Assembly (NCBI RefSeq): GCF_023074185.1
Contig: NZ_JADPKY010000033.1
Span: 95,239 to 159,238, forward strand
Source: Bradyrhizobium sp. 132
GTDB taxonomy: Bacteria > Pseudomonadota > Alphaproteobacteria > Rhizobiales > Xanthobacteraceae
Direction: 5' to 3'
Length of the DNA: 64,000 nt
The notes under the pieces were generated by a model that was not told the DNA's origin, searched no databases, and saw only the letters and a list, made by a program, of their open reading frames with translations. Both the position numbers and the translations under genes were made by a program. Below are positions 6,401-14,745 of this stretch, in pieces. The first letter of the stretch is position 1. Each line of letters begins with the position of its first letter.

Positions 6401-9400
6401 CAGTTGGCCACCGCCGGTGTATGAAACGCCCGCTTGCTAAGAGGAATGGTGATCGTGCATGCCAATCCCCTGGGATTGAATGCCATCGTGGTCTGCCCCT
6501 TGAACTCGAACGCGAGTGTGCGCTCCAGAAGCTCGGTCCCAAATCCTTTGTGCGGCGGCAGCGCAACCGGCGGCCCGCCGCGCTCCCGCCACTCGAACAC
6601 CAGCTCCGCCGGCTCGGTGCCCTGCTCAATGCGCCAGGAAATCTCGATGCGACCTATCGGTCGGCTCAGGGCGCCGTATTTCAGCGCGTTGGTCGCGAGC
6701 TCGTGAATGGCAAGCGCGAAGGTTTCCGCTGCCTTCGAGTGAAAACGCACCGTGGGACCGCTGACACGCACCTGCTCGCCTTCCCTGGCATTATAGGCCA
6801 GCAGCTCCTCGACGGCGAGGTATTCGAGATCGACTCCGCCTTCGGGATCGCGGGTCACCAGCGCCTGGGTACGGGCGAATGCGTTGAGCCGGCCGTCGAG
6901 ATGGGAAGCAAACTCCTCGACTGTCGAACTGCTATCGGCCGTGCGACGGGCGATCGAGCGCACCACGCCGAGCGTATTGCGGACCCGATGCTGGAGCTCG
7001 GCCAGCAGCAGGCGCTGCCGCTCCTCGGCGCGGGTAATGGCGGTGATGTCGACGAAGGTGATGACGACCCCGGCGATGAAATTGTCGATGCTGCGATAGG
7101 GCAGGATGCGCACGATGTAGCGCGTGCCGCTGTCCGGCTCCCTCAACTCGCGCTCGGCGCTGGCAAGCGTCCGCAGCACGCCGCGAATGTCGTCATAGAG
7201 CTCCTCGATCGGGATGCGCGCCTTGATGTGCGCGATGGGCCGGCCCGTGTCGGTCTCGACGAGATGCAGAACCTGCGTGATCGCCGGCGTGAAGTTCATC
7301 ACGCGCAAATCGTTGTCGAGGAACACGGTCGCGATCTGCGTGCTCTCCAGGAAATTCTCGAGGTCGCTGGTGGCGCGCGTCAATTCCTGGACCCGGTGGG
7401 CCAGCTCGCCGTTGACGGTGGTCAGTTCCTCGTTCACCGACTGCAATTCCTCGCGCGAGGTTTCGAGCTCTTCGTTCGCGGACTGAAGCTCTTCGTTGAG
7501 CGACTGGTATTCCTCGTTCGAGGACTTCAGCTCCTCATTGGTGCTTTCGAGCTCTTCGATGGTCGCCTGAAGGCGCTCCCGCGTCGCCCGCAGCTCGCCT
7601 TCGATACGCTCGACGTGCTCCGTCTGCACCAGCGCATTGGGATAGCCCTCGTCGGCATCCATGGTGCGCACCGGGCCGTCCTTGAACAGGACGACGAAAT
7701 TGCGGTGGTCGCCATCCTGGATCGGCTCCACCGTGATATCGACGAGAATGCGATGGCCGTTGACGCCGAGCTGCACCTGCTCGGCATGGGCGGGCTCATT
7801 GGTCTCCGCCGCGCGGCTGAGCACCGTTCGCAGCTCCAGGCGGAGATCGCGATGGACGAGTTGGAGCAGGTCGAGCGTGGCGGCGCCTGCCGTCGGCTCG
7901 ATGTAGCGGCCGGTGCGCCCGGAGAAGTGTAAGACCTGAAAGTTGCCGTCGGTGATGACATAGGCGGGCGCGTAGCGCTCCGCGACCCGTTGCGCGCGGC
8001 GCTCCAGACCCACGTCGGGACGGAACGAGCGCAGCGGCGGCACCTCGGCGGGAGCCCTGCCCGCAGCGGTCGTGATCGGAAATTCCGGCGGCAGCCGCGT
8101 TCCGGTCTCGAGCTTCTTGAAGATGCGGGCGCGGCGGTCGATCGGCACGAACAGTTTCGGATGCCGCGTCACGTTCTCGGAATTGCCGAGGAACAGGAAG
8201 CGATCCGGCAGAAGCGCGAAGTGGAATAGCGGAATCACCCGGTTCTGCAATTCGGCATTGAGGTAGATCAGCAGGTTGCGGCAGGAGACGAGATCAAGCT
8301 TGGAGAACGGTGCGTCCTTGATCACGTTGTGCTGCGAGAAGATGCACATTTCGCGCAGGTCCTTGACCACGCAATAGGTATCGCCCTCGCGCACGAACCA
8401 GCGCGCCAGGCGCTCCCTGGTCATGTCCGCCTCGATCTTGGTGCGGTAACGACCGACGCGCGCGGTCGCCAGTGCCCGTCCGTCGATGTCGGTAGCGAAG
8501 ATCTGAACCTGCGGGGCGGAGTCCATTTTGGCCATGTGCTCGCGCAGGAGGATACCGATCGAATAGGCCTCCTCTCCCGTGGCGCAGCCGAGCACCCAGA
8601 CGCGAACCTGCTGGCCCGCGCTCTTGCCTTCGAAGATCTTCGGGACGATCTGGCTCTCCAGCACTTCGAACTCGCGCTTGTCGCGGAAGAATTCGGTGAC
8701 GCCGATCAAGAGATCGTTGAAGAGGTGCAGCGCCTCGTCCTGGTCGTTGCGCAGGAAATCGACATAGGCGGAAATCTCGGCGATCTGAACCACCTGCATC
8801 CGCCGCTGCACGCGGCGCAGAAAGGTGTTCTGCTTGTAGCCGTGGAAATCATTGCCGGTCTTGCTGCGCAGGACGTCGGCGATGCGCGACAGCGAGCTCG
8901 CCGCAGCGGCCAGTCCCTCATCGAACCCCTGCTTCTCGTCCAACCGCCGCAGATGACGAGCATAGACCTGAATGTGCTCGGCGATCTCGTCCGCGGTCAG
9001 CACGTAGTCGGCGATGGCTGCCGGCGTATTGGCGTCCTTCAGATGATCAGCCTCGTCACTCGCGCCCTTTTCGGCGATGGCGAGACCACCGTGATCCTTC
9101 AGCGTCGCGGTACCCAGCGTGCCATCGCCGCCGATGCCGGACAGGATCACGCCGATCGATTGCTCGGCGCGTTCTTCCGCCAGCGACACCAGGAAGCTGT
9201 CGATCGTGGCTCGCTCGCCGGGCGCCTGCTCGGCCTCGCGGACCGCGAAGCGACCGCCATGGATCGTCGTGATCATCGCCGGCGGGCACAGATAGACCGT
9301 GCCGCCCTCGATGGTCTGGCCGTCGCTGATGTCGGCGATCTTGCCGCCGCTGGAATTTCGCACGATCCGGCGCAGCCGCGGCTCATCGAACGCCTCATGA

Positions 9401-9579
9401 TGTTGAAGCGCCAGCACGACGGCCTGGTCGGCGCCTACGGTCAGTTTGGCAAAGAAGCGCTCGATGCTATCCAGAGCTGCCGGCGGGGCGCCCACCCCGA
9501 TGATCAGCGGGGACCTGGTCTGGTGCTCTCTTTCGACCGGCTGGTCGCCGATTTCATGCATGATCTCGGTAGCTCTCAT
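6400..9579 (-). CDS. CheB-CheR-PAS-HWE histidine kinase fusion
   Basis: This 1059-aa cytoplasmic sensor combines a CheB methylesterase-like domain (about residues 25-215), a CheR methyltransferase domain (about 230-490, with VLGCATGEEAYSIG as SAM site), a long coiled coil (about 650-735, repeated NEELxS units), a PAS domain and a C-terminal HWE kinase (phospho-acceptor H864 in LAELQHRVRNTL; WRERGG motif near 1005). In the CheB part the usual GxSxGG nucleophile segment reads GVGAPPAALD, so the catalytic Ser is absent, although the His (LQHHE) and Asp (GGDGTLG) regions remain. It is therefore probably a binding or regulatory module rather than an esterase. It is cotranscribed with the Crp/Fnr gene. 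HWE kinases commonly feed the PhyR/EcfG stress pathway; that link is inferred. Confidence 0.9.
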   Translation of the reverse strand: MRATEIMHEIGDQPVEREHQTRSPLIIGVGAPPAALDSIERFFAKLTVGADQAVVLALQHHEAFDEPRLRRIVRNSSGGKIADISDGQTIEGGTVYLCPPAMITTIHGGRFAVREAEQAPGERATIDSFLVSLAEERAEQSIGVILSGIGGDGTLGTATLKDHGGLAIAEKGASDEADHLKDANTPAAIADYVLTADEIAEHIQVYARHLRRLDEKQGFDEGLAAAASSLSRIADVLRSKTGNDFHGYKQNTFLRRVQRRMQVVQIAEISAYVDFLRNDQDEALHLFNDLLIGVTEFFRDKREFEVLESQIVPKIFEGKSAGQQVRVWVLGCATGEEAYSIGILLREHMAKMDSAPQVQIFATDIDGRALATARVGRYRTKIEADMTRERLARWFVREGDTYCVVKDLREMCIFSQHNVIKDAPFSKLDLVSCRNLLIYLNAELQNRVIPLFHFALLPDRFLFLGNSENVTRHPKLFVPIDRRARIFKKLETGTRLPPEFPITTAAGRAPAEVPPLRSFRPDVGLERRAQRVAERYAPAYVITDGNFQVLHFSGRTGRYIEPTAGAATLDLLQLVHRDLRLELRTVLSRAAETNEPAHAEQVQLGVNGHRILVDITVEPIQDGDHRNFVVLFKDGPVRTMDADEGYPNALVQTEHVERIEGELRATRERLQATIEELESTNEELKSSNEEYQSLNEELQSANEELETSREELQSVNEELTTVNGELAHRVQELTRATSDLENFLESTQIATVFLDNDLRVMNFTPAITQVLHLVETDTGRPIAHIKARIPIEELYDDIRGVLRTLASAERELREPDSGTRYIVRILPYRSIDNFIAGVVITFVDITAITRAEERQRLLLAELQHRVRNTLGVVRSIARRTADSSSTVEEFASHLDGRLNAFARTQALVTRDPEGGVDLEYLAVEELLAYNAREGEQVRVSGPTVRFHSKAAETFALAIHELATNALKYGALSRPIGRIEISWRIEQGTEPAELVFEWRERGGPPVALPPHKGFGTELLERTLAFEFKGQTTMAFNPRGLACTITIPLSKRAFHTPAVAN

Positions 9580-9740
9580 TCAGTGACGTGAACCAGCGGG
9601 TCGCCCGCTCGCCGCAAATAGCAGAATTGATGTTATCCCAACAGGTGAAAGGCGGATATGTCACGCTGCGTTCCATACCGCGAGCATCGTTGTCAATTCC
9701 CGGCCAAAGGCCCATAGTTGCGTGCGGCAGGAGCCCCGTG

Positions 9741-10052
9741 ATGCAGACGTCCGACAAACTCGCGGCCCTGATCAGGCGGGCCGAGGACGCCACCGCGACC
9801 GCCCGTCGGCTGCTCCGCGAGAACGATCGTTTGCGCCGCAGCGCCAAGCGGCAACTCGATTTTATGTACGAGCTCGGCGTAGAGTTCGGGCGGCCTGCCT
9901 GCGCGCCCTGGATCACTCCGGGCCGACTTGCTGCCGAAGATAGGCAATCCGCTGCTGGATCAGGACGCGATGGCGCAGCCATTCCGTCAGAGTCTGCTTC
10001 AGCGCCTCCACCAACCGTTCCGCCTGGCCCGCGTCGCAGCCGTCGGCACTGA
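9741..10052 (+). CDS. hypothetical coiled-coil protein, 103 aa (tentative)
   Basis: Starts MQTSDKLAALIRRAEDATAT behind a good AGGAG site 7 nt upstream. Residues 1-55 form a basic heptad-rich helix (RRLLRENDRLRRSAKRQL), which looks like real protein. The remaining 50 residues are Ser/Pro/Arg-rich and overlap the end of the opposite-strand gene at 9913-10179, so the C-terminus may have run past a lost stop codon. Function unknown. The arrangement, a small coil protein divergent from a chemosensory fusion, is the only context. Confidence 0.42.
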   Translation: MQTSDKLAALIRRAEDATATARRLLRENDRLRRSAKRQLDFMYELGVEFGRPACAPWITPGRLAAEDRQSAAGSGRDGAAIPSESASAPPPTVPPGPRRSRRH

Positions 10053-10179
10053 GTTGACGGACCCGATCCTCCTGGTCGCGGATGCGCTGCGAACCCTCCT
10101 CGATATCCCGATCGGCCTTGATCAGATGGCGGCGCTCGGTATCGAGCTGCTCGGTCCATTCGGCGAGGGAGATGGTCAT
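9913..10179 (-). CDS. small coiled-coil protein, 88 aa
   Basis: Begins MTISLAEWTEQLDTERRHL and is helical throughout, with charged heptads (DRDIEEGSQRIRDQEDRVRQL) and a second helix ending IAYLRQQVGPE. The ATG overlaps the stop of the upstream CheB-type gene (ATGA), a sign of coupled translation. It may be a partner or adaptor of that CheB protein, by position only. No enzymatic motif is visible. Confidence 0.65.
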   Translation of the reverse strand: MTISLAEWTEQLDTERRHLIKADRDIEEGSQRIRDQEDRVRQLSADGCDAGQAERLVEALKQTLTEWLRHRVLIQQRIAYLRQQVGPE

Positions 10180-11198
10180 GGCGACACCCTCAAGCCTTCC
10201 GCTTGCGAAACCGGAGGATCGAGCGATTTTAGCACAACGCGCCGGATCATGTCGGCATATTCGCGATATTCGGCAGCCCGCGTCCCGTACATCTCGGCGA
10301 CCGCAGGCCGGCCGCTGCGCCGGCCGTCGGTCGCCATGCGCTGCACCAACTCAGCCCGCTCCTCGATGATGCGCAGCGCGACCCGCAGGGCTTCATCCAC
10401 CCGCCCCTCCTGCTCTTTTGCGAGGATGTCGCCGGTGAAGGCGTGACCGACCTGGCAACGGAAGCGCATCGGACGCGCTTCCTTGATCTCGGACAGCACG
10501 CCCCCGCAGGCCGGACAGGTCAGCGCAACCGGATCAGCCACGGAGAGGAGATTGTCACTGCCGATCCGTTCGCCGGCCGCGATCTCGACCTCGAGCCGGA
10601 TCTCCGGCGGGATCGGCAGCGCGGCGCCGGCAGTCTCCCTGGCGAGATCGGACAGGACATCACCCATTCCGGCGCCGGGGACGCAAAGATCGATGATGGT
10701 CGCCTCCAGGGCGCTCCTTGGCATTTCATCGGCGATGGCGTCCGAGGGGTCCTGAACCACCGAGATCCCTCCGCAACGCTTGATGGCGTTGAGACCGGCC
10801 GCACCGTCGGACAGCAGCCCGCTGAGGAGCACGCCGATCACGCGCGGGCCGTAATTGATGGCGGCCGAACGAAACAATGCGTCGATGGCCGGCCGGACCA
10901 TGTTCTCGCGCGGACCGCGCCCGAGGAACACGCGATCCTCGGACAGCAGCAGATGATGGTCCGGCGCGGCCAGATAAACCTGGCTGGGCTCTATCTTCAT
11001 GCCGTTTTCGGCCTGCCGGACCGGAAGCGGCCCCGCGCTGCTGGCCACTGTCGAGAGAATGCCGATGCCCTGCGCGGGGATGTGCAGGACGATGAACACC
11101 GCCGCGGGCAGATCGGGCGGCAGACGGCCCAGGATCTGCTTCAGCGGTGCGGTCGCGCCGGCCGAGCCACCTATGACGATGATGTCGCGGTTGCTCAT
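10176..11198 (-). CDS. cheB: CheB-type protein-glutamate methylesterase with C-terminal zinc-ribbon
   Basis: The 340-aa protein has a complete CheB catalytic domain: nucleophile Ser in IVIGGSAGAT, His in VLHIPAQG and Asp in GLLSDGAAG. It lacks the N-terminal receiver domain of canonical CheB. After residue about 230 comes a zinc-ribbon-like segment (CPACGG...RFRCQVGH) and a helical tail. The start at 11198 (MSNRDIIV) is chosen over an in-frame TTG 33 nt upstream. It overlaps the 88-aa coil gene by 4 nt. It should hydrolyse glutamyl esters on an unidentified receptor or signalling protein; no MCP gene is nearby. Its start abuts an EcfG promoter that faces the other way. Confidence 0.85.
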   Translation of the reverse strand: MSNRDIIVIGGSAGATAPLKQILGRLPPDLPAAVFIVLHIPAQGIGILSTVASSAGPLPVRQAENGMKIEPSQVYLAAPDHHLLLSEDRVFLGRGPRENMVRPAIDALFRSAAINYGPRVIGVLLSGLLSDGAAGLNAIKRCGGISVVQDPSDAIADEMPRSALEATIIDLCVPGAGMGDVLSDLARETAGAALPIPPEIRLEVEIAAGERIGSDNLLSVADPVALTCPACGGVLSEIKEARPMRFRCQVGHAFTGDILAKEQEGRVDEALRVALRIIEERAELVQRMATDGRRSGRPAVAEMYGTRAAEYREYADMIRRVVLKSLDPPVSQAEGLRVSP

Positions 11199-11224
11199 GG
11201 AACCCACTTTCTTCTGTAGCGTTT
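11199..11224 (+). promoter_or_regulatory. EcfG-dependent promoter (perfect match)
   Basis: GGAAC (11199-11203), 16-nt spacer, CGTTT (11220-11224), matching the general-stress sigma factor consensus GGAAC-N16/17-CGTT. It points at the response-regulator gene starting at 11286 and begins directly after the cheB start codon on the other strand. Confidence 0.7.
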
Positions 11225-11285
11225 GTACCAAGGCGGGTCACCGCCCTATGTTCCTAGGACGGGAAAGGAAGGCATGGGAGGCACC

Positions 11286-11690
11286 ATGGCGATCTCGCCC
11301 ACGTGGTCACATCCGCTGTCGCCGCTCAGCGGGCGGCGGATCTTCGTTGTCGAGGACGAATATTTTCTCGCCGATGACATTGGCAGGGCATGTCGCGCGC
11401 TCGGCGCAGATGTCGCGGGCCCGGTGGGTGATCTCGACGACGCCCTCAGAATCCTGCACGATGGCAGCATCCTCGATGCCGCCGTGCTCGACGTGAACAT
11501 CCGCAGTGAGATGATCTTTCCGGTGGCCCGTGAACTGAAGGCAAGGAACGTACCCTTCGTCTTCACGACCGGATACGACAAGGTCGCCATCAGTCCGGAA
11601 TTCCACGACGTGCCGATCCTGGAAAAACCGATTGATCTGCCGGCGATGGCACAGAGGCTGGCCGCGCTCATCGCCGATCCGCACGGTTGA
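11286..11690 (+). CDS. single-domain response regulator
   Basis: This 134-aa protein is a stand-alone receiver domain: acidic pocket in RIFVVEDEYFLADDI, phospho-acceptor D69 in AAVLDVNIRSE, Thr in PFVFTTGYD and Lys in ILEKPID. It has no output domain, so it probably acts as a phosphate sink or protein-binding switch for nearby HWE-type kinases. Two starts are possible (11274 and 11286); 11286 follows a strong GGGAGG site. The perfect EcfG promoter 60 nt upstream places it in the general stress regulon by inference. Confidence 0.85.
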   Translation: MAISPTWSHPLSPLSGRRIFVVEDEYFLADDIGRACRALGADVAGPVGDLDDALRILHDGSILDAAVLDVNIRSEMIFPVARELKARNVPFVFTTGYDKVAISPEFHDVPILEKPIDLPAMAQRLAALIADPHG

Positions 11691-11702
11691 GCCGAACGGC
11701 GA

Positions 11703-11774
11703 TCAGAACAGATGCGCTAAAGCGAGCCAGCCGCTCACCGCCAGGCACAGAAGGACCGCAGCATAAGGCAGCAT
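11703..11774 (-). CDS. candidate 23-aa membrane micropeptide
   Basis: The frame reads MLPYAAVLLCLAVSGWLALA followed by HLF, a single transmembrane helix. An in-frame TTG 9 nt upstream has GAAGGGG at good spacing and would give 26 aa. It follows another membrane micropeptide frame (11804-11893) on the same strand. Only the composition and arrangement support it. Confidence 0.3.
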   Translation of the reverse strand: MLPYAAVLLCLAVSGWLALAHLF

Positions 11775-11803
11775 GACGCGCAAGACATGACCCCTTCCCG
11801 CCG

Positions 11804-11893
11804 TCAGCCCATCATCATCCAGACGATTGCGCCCAACATCACGAGGAAACCCGTGATTGCCGTTGCGACAAAAGCCTGTTCGACGCGATCCAT
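11804..11893 (-). CDS. candidate 29-aa membrane micropeptide
   Basis: MDRVEQAFVATAITGFLVML followed by GAIVWMMMG: a charged start and one hydrophobic helix. It fills the gap between the response regulator and the SDR gene, where no larger gene exists (11691-12034). No strong ribosome-binding site is seen. Reported because two successive hydrophobic microframes with ATG or TTG starts are unlikely in high-GC intergenic DNA. Confidence 0.33.
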   Translation of the reverse strand: MDRVEQAFVATAITGFLVMLGAIVWMMMG

Positions 11894-12034
11894 CGCCACC
11901 ACAGCCCCTCTTTCCAGCCGAACCAGTCTGACGGCTCGAGAAGCTTTGCGCATTAGGTTATGTGAATCGGCGTTCTCCTTTGTCGGTCCGCGGGATTGGC
12001 CGCGCCGCTCAGCGCAGATTGCGACCGTATCGTT

Positions 12035-12817
12035 CTACGACTTCGCCGTGCCCGGCTCGGCCATCTTGCGATGCTGCTTGGCCAACATCTCATTCGGTGT
12101 GACGTTGGCGACCGTGGTCTGGATCTTGTTCTTCAGTCCGGTCACGATGTCGGACTCGCCGGCCAACATGGCGTCGAAGCCGGCCTTCGCGACCTCCGCC
12201 GCGTCGTCCTTCTTCTCGGTGCCGACCTTGGTGTCCATCATGTCGGCGCGGTGGAAGAACTCCGTTTCCGTGGCACCCGGCATCAGGCAGGTGACGGTGA
12301 CGCCGCTGTCGCGAAGCTCCTCGCGCAGTGCAAATGAGAATGAATCGAGGAAGGCCTTGCTGGCGTTGTAGACCGCCTGAAAACTGCCCGGCGTGAATCC
12401 GGCGATCGAGCCCGTGATCAGGATGCGCCCCGAGTTGCGGCGAAGCATCTCGTTGCCGGCCCGATGGATCAGATACAGCGTGCCGGTGATGTTGGTGTCG
12501 ACGAGGTGTTTGACCCTGGCAAAATCCTGATCGAGGAACGCCTTGCCAAGGCCGACACCGGCATTGGCCAGCAGCGCGCCGATCGGCCGGTCGCCGACCG
12601 CGGCGCAGAGCTTGTCGACACCTTCAGTGGTGGCGAGATCGGCCTCGACCGCCTCGACGCTGACGCCGAGCTTGCGGAGATCGACGGCCACTCTCTCGAT
12701 CTCGGGCTCGTCCGCCGCGATGACAAGGTTGAAACCGGCTTGGGCACAGCATCTGGCGAGTTCCAGGCCAATACCGGTGGAGGCGCCGGTGACGACGGCG
12801 AACTGCTTGGCGGACAT
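12035..12817 (-). CDS. SDR family NAD(P)-dependent oxidoreductase
   Basis: This 260-aa classical short-chain dehydrogenase has the cofactor motif VVTGASTGIGLELA, LLANAGVG, the catalytic Ser in ITGSIAGF and the YNASK Tyr-Lys pair. AAGGA sits 7 nt before the ATG at 12817, so the longer in-frame reading to 12883 is rejected. The C-terminal region (VANVTPNEMLAKQHRKMAEP) resembles stress-associated SDRs next to zinc alcohol dehydrogenases. It diverges from the ADH gene. Substrate unknown. Confidence 0.85.
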   Translation of the reverse strand: MSAKQFAVVTGASTGIGLELARCCAQAGFNLVIAADEPEIERVAVDLRKLGVSVEAVEADLATTEGVDKLCAAVGDRPIGALLANAGVGLGKAFLDQDFARVKHLVDTNITGTLYLIHRAGNEMLRRNSGRILITGSIAGFTPGSFQAVYNASKAFLDSFSFALREELRDSGVTVTCLMPGATETEFFHRADMMDTKVGTEKKDDAAEVAKAGFDAMLAGESDIVTGLKNKIQTTVANVTPNEMLAKQHRKMAEPGTAKS

Positions 12818-12851
12818 GAGCGTATCCTTGCGATGGCGTTGATGACGCTCC

Positions 12852-12876
12852 AATGGCTGCGACCGCCTCTCGTTCC
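12852..12876 (-). promoter_or_regulatory. candidate EcfG-type promoter (imperfect)
   Basis: On the minus strand GGAAC (12876-12872), 16-nt spacer, CATT (12855-12852): one mismatch in the -10 core. It lies 35-60 nt before the SDR start at 12817. Confidence 0.35.
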
Positions 12877-12990
12877 TATCCAAGCCAAACCTCTAGTCAA
12901 AGCATGTGCGGTGCGACGATTTTCCAAGTGCAATAGCAACCATCGTTCGTTGTTCGACTTGGATGCCTCGTAGCTCGCGGGAGGACAGAG

Positions 12991-14166
12991 ATGAAGGCGC
13001 TGGTTTGGCACGGCAAGGAAGACATCCGCTGCGACACCGTCACCGATCCCGAGATTCAGGACCCGCGCGATGCCATCATTAAAGTCACGAGCTGCGCCAT
13101 CTGCGGCTCAGACCTGCACCTCTTTCACAACTACATTCCCGGCATGCTGCCCGGGGACATCATGGGCCACGAGACCATGGGCGAAGTGGTGGAAGTCGGC
13201 TCGGGCGTCGACGGCAAGCTGAAGAAGGGCGACCGCATCGTCGTCCCCTTCACGATCATTTGCGGCGAATGCGACCAGTGCAAGCGCGGTAATTTCTCGG
13301 TCTGCGAGACCACCAACCGCAAGCGTCACCTCGCCGAAAAAGCGTTCGGTCATTCCTGCGCCGGCCTGTTCGGCTATACGCATCTGACCGGCGGCTACCC
13401 CGGGGGCCAGGCCGAATATCTGCGCGTGCCGTTTGCCGACGCCACCCACATCAAGGTGCCCGCCAGCATTCCCGACGAACAATTGCTGTTTCTCAGCGAC
13501 ATCTTCCCGACCGGCTGGCAGGCTGCGGTGCAATGCGACATCGAGCCGACCGATACGGTCGCGATCTGGGGCTGCGGTCCCGTGGGGCAGATGGCGATCC
13601 GCAGCGCCGTCCTGCTCGGCGCCAATCAGGTAATCGCGATCGACTGCCTTCCCGAACGGCTCAGCATGGCCGAAGCCGGCGGCGCCACCACCATCGACTT
13701 CGAGAGCGAGAGCGTTCTGGAGCGGCTCAAGGAGCTCACCGACGGCAGAGGCCCCGAAAAATGCATCGATTGCGTCGGGATGGAGTCACACGTGATGGCC
13801 TCGCTGCCCGACACGCTGCTCGACCGCGCCAAGCAGATGGTGATGGTGGAGAGCGACCGGCCGCATGTGCTGCGCGAGATGATCTATGTCTGCCGGCCCG
13901 GCGGCATCATTTCGGTGCCGGGCGTGTACAGCGGATTCTCCGACATGCTTCCGATGGGCGCCTTCATGAACAAGGGCCTGACGATGCGCACCGGCCAGAC
14001 CCACGTCAACCGCTGGACCGACGACCTGCTCCACCGCATCGAGGAAGGCCAGATCGATCCGTCCTTCGTCATCACCCACACCGTGCCGCTCAGCCAAGGC
14101 CCCGAGATGTACCAGGTGTTTCGCGACAAGCGGGACTCCTGCATCAAGGTCGTGCTGAGGCCCTGA
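12991..14166 (+). CDS. zinc-dependent alcohol dehydrogenase (MDR superfamily)
   Basis: The 391-aa enzyme has the catalytic zinc residues ([23 protein letters not shown]), the four structural-zinc cysteines ([15 protein letters not shown]) and an NAD-binding motif ([10 protein letters not shown]). The length and the [20 protein letters not shown] insertion fit the glutathione-independent formaldehyde-dehydrogenase-like branch. A strong GGAGGACAGAG site precedes the ATG. A 179-aa protein gene follows after 12 nt. It likely oxidises an alcohol or aldehyde under stress; the substrate is not determinable. Confidence 0.9.
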   Translation: MKALVWHGKEDIRCDTVTDPEIQDPRDAIIKVTSCAICGSDLHLFHNYIPGMLPGDIMGHETMGEVVEVGSGVDGKLKKGDRIVVPFTIICGECDQCKRGNFSVCETTNRKRHLAEKAFGHSCAGLFGYTHLTGGYPGGQAEYLRVPFADATHIKVPASIPDEQLLFLSDIFPTGWQAAVQCDIEPTDTVAIWGCGPVGQMAIRSAVLLGANQVIAIDCLPERLSMAEAGGATTIDFESESVLERLKELTDGRGPEKCIDCVGMESHVMASLPDTLLDRAKQMVMVESDRPHVLREMIYVCRPGGIISVPGVYSGFSDMLPMGAFMNKGLTMRTGQTHVNRWTDDLLHRIEEGQIDPSFVITHTVPLSQGPEMYQVFRDKRDSCIKVVLRP

Positions 14167-14178
14167 GGAGCTAGATCA

Positions 14179-14718
14179 ATGTTTCATTTCTCCAACATCG
14201 TGCGTACCAGGGGCGACCCGAAACTCGTCGCGGGCGGGCCGAGCCTGAAGCGGCCCGAAGACCAGCTTGCCCGTGCGCTGGGCTGGTTCAGCATCGGTCT
14301 CGGGGTCGTGGAATTGTTCGCGCCGAGGCGGGTCACGGAAACGCTGGGCATGGAAGGCCATGAGACGCTGGTCCGCGCCTTCGGTGTGCGTGAGATCATG
14401 GCGGGAATCACGTCGCTCTCGGTCGAAAAGAACGCCGGCCTGTGGGCCCGCGTCGGCGGCGACGGCCTCGATGCCGCCGCGCTGCTCTCGGGGCTGACCC
14501 CGGACAATCCCAAAAAGGGCAATATCGTGCTGGCACTGCTGATGGTCGGCGGCATCGCGATGCTCGACTATCGCGCCGCTCAGGACACCAGGCCGCGGCG
14601 GCCAACGCGCGATGCACGGCGCAAGCTGTATCCGAACCGCAGCGGCTTTCCCAAAGGCATCGAGAGCGTCAGAACCGCTGCAAAGCAGATCGCAGCGCAC
14701 GCCGCGGGACGGACCTGA
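14179..14718 (+). CDS. hypothetical membrane-associated protein, 179 aa
   Basis: The product has two or three hydrophobic stretches (LGWFSIGLGVVELFAP; FGVREIMAGITSL; GNIVLALLMVGGIAML) and a basic C-terminal tail. The layout resembles the N-terminal membrane part of cyclase/dehydrase-type (SRPBCC) proteins found beside zinc alcohol dehydrogenases, but the SRPBCC domain itself is missing. It starts 12 nt after the ADH stop, so they are probably cotranscribed. Function unknown. Confidence 0.65.
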   Translation: MFHFSNIVRTRGDPKLVAGGPSLKRPEDQLARALGWFSIGLGVVELFAPRRVTETLGMEGHETLVRAFGVREIMAGITSLSVEKNAGLWARVGGDGLDAAALLSGLTPDNPKKGNIVLALLMVGGIAMLDYRAAQDTRPRRPTRDARRKLYPNRSGFPKGIESVRTAAKQIAAHAAGRT

Positions 14719-14745
14719 GGAAGCACGCCAAGGTGATACAGGGCA

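Noticed and set aside
6421..7932. 503-aa plus-strand frame opposite the CheB-CheR-HWE kinase
   Set aside because: Antisense shadow of coiled-coil, PAS and kinase domains on the minus strand.
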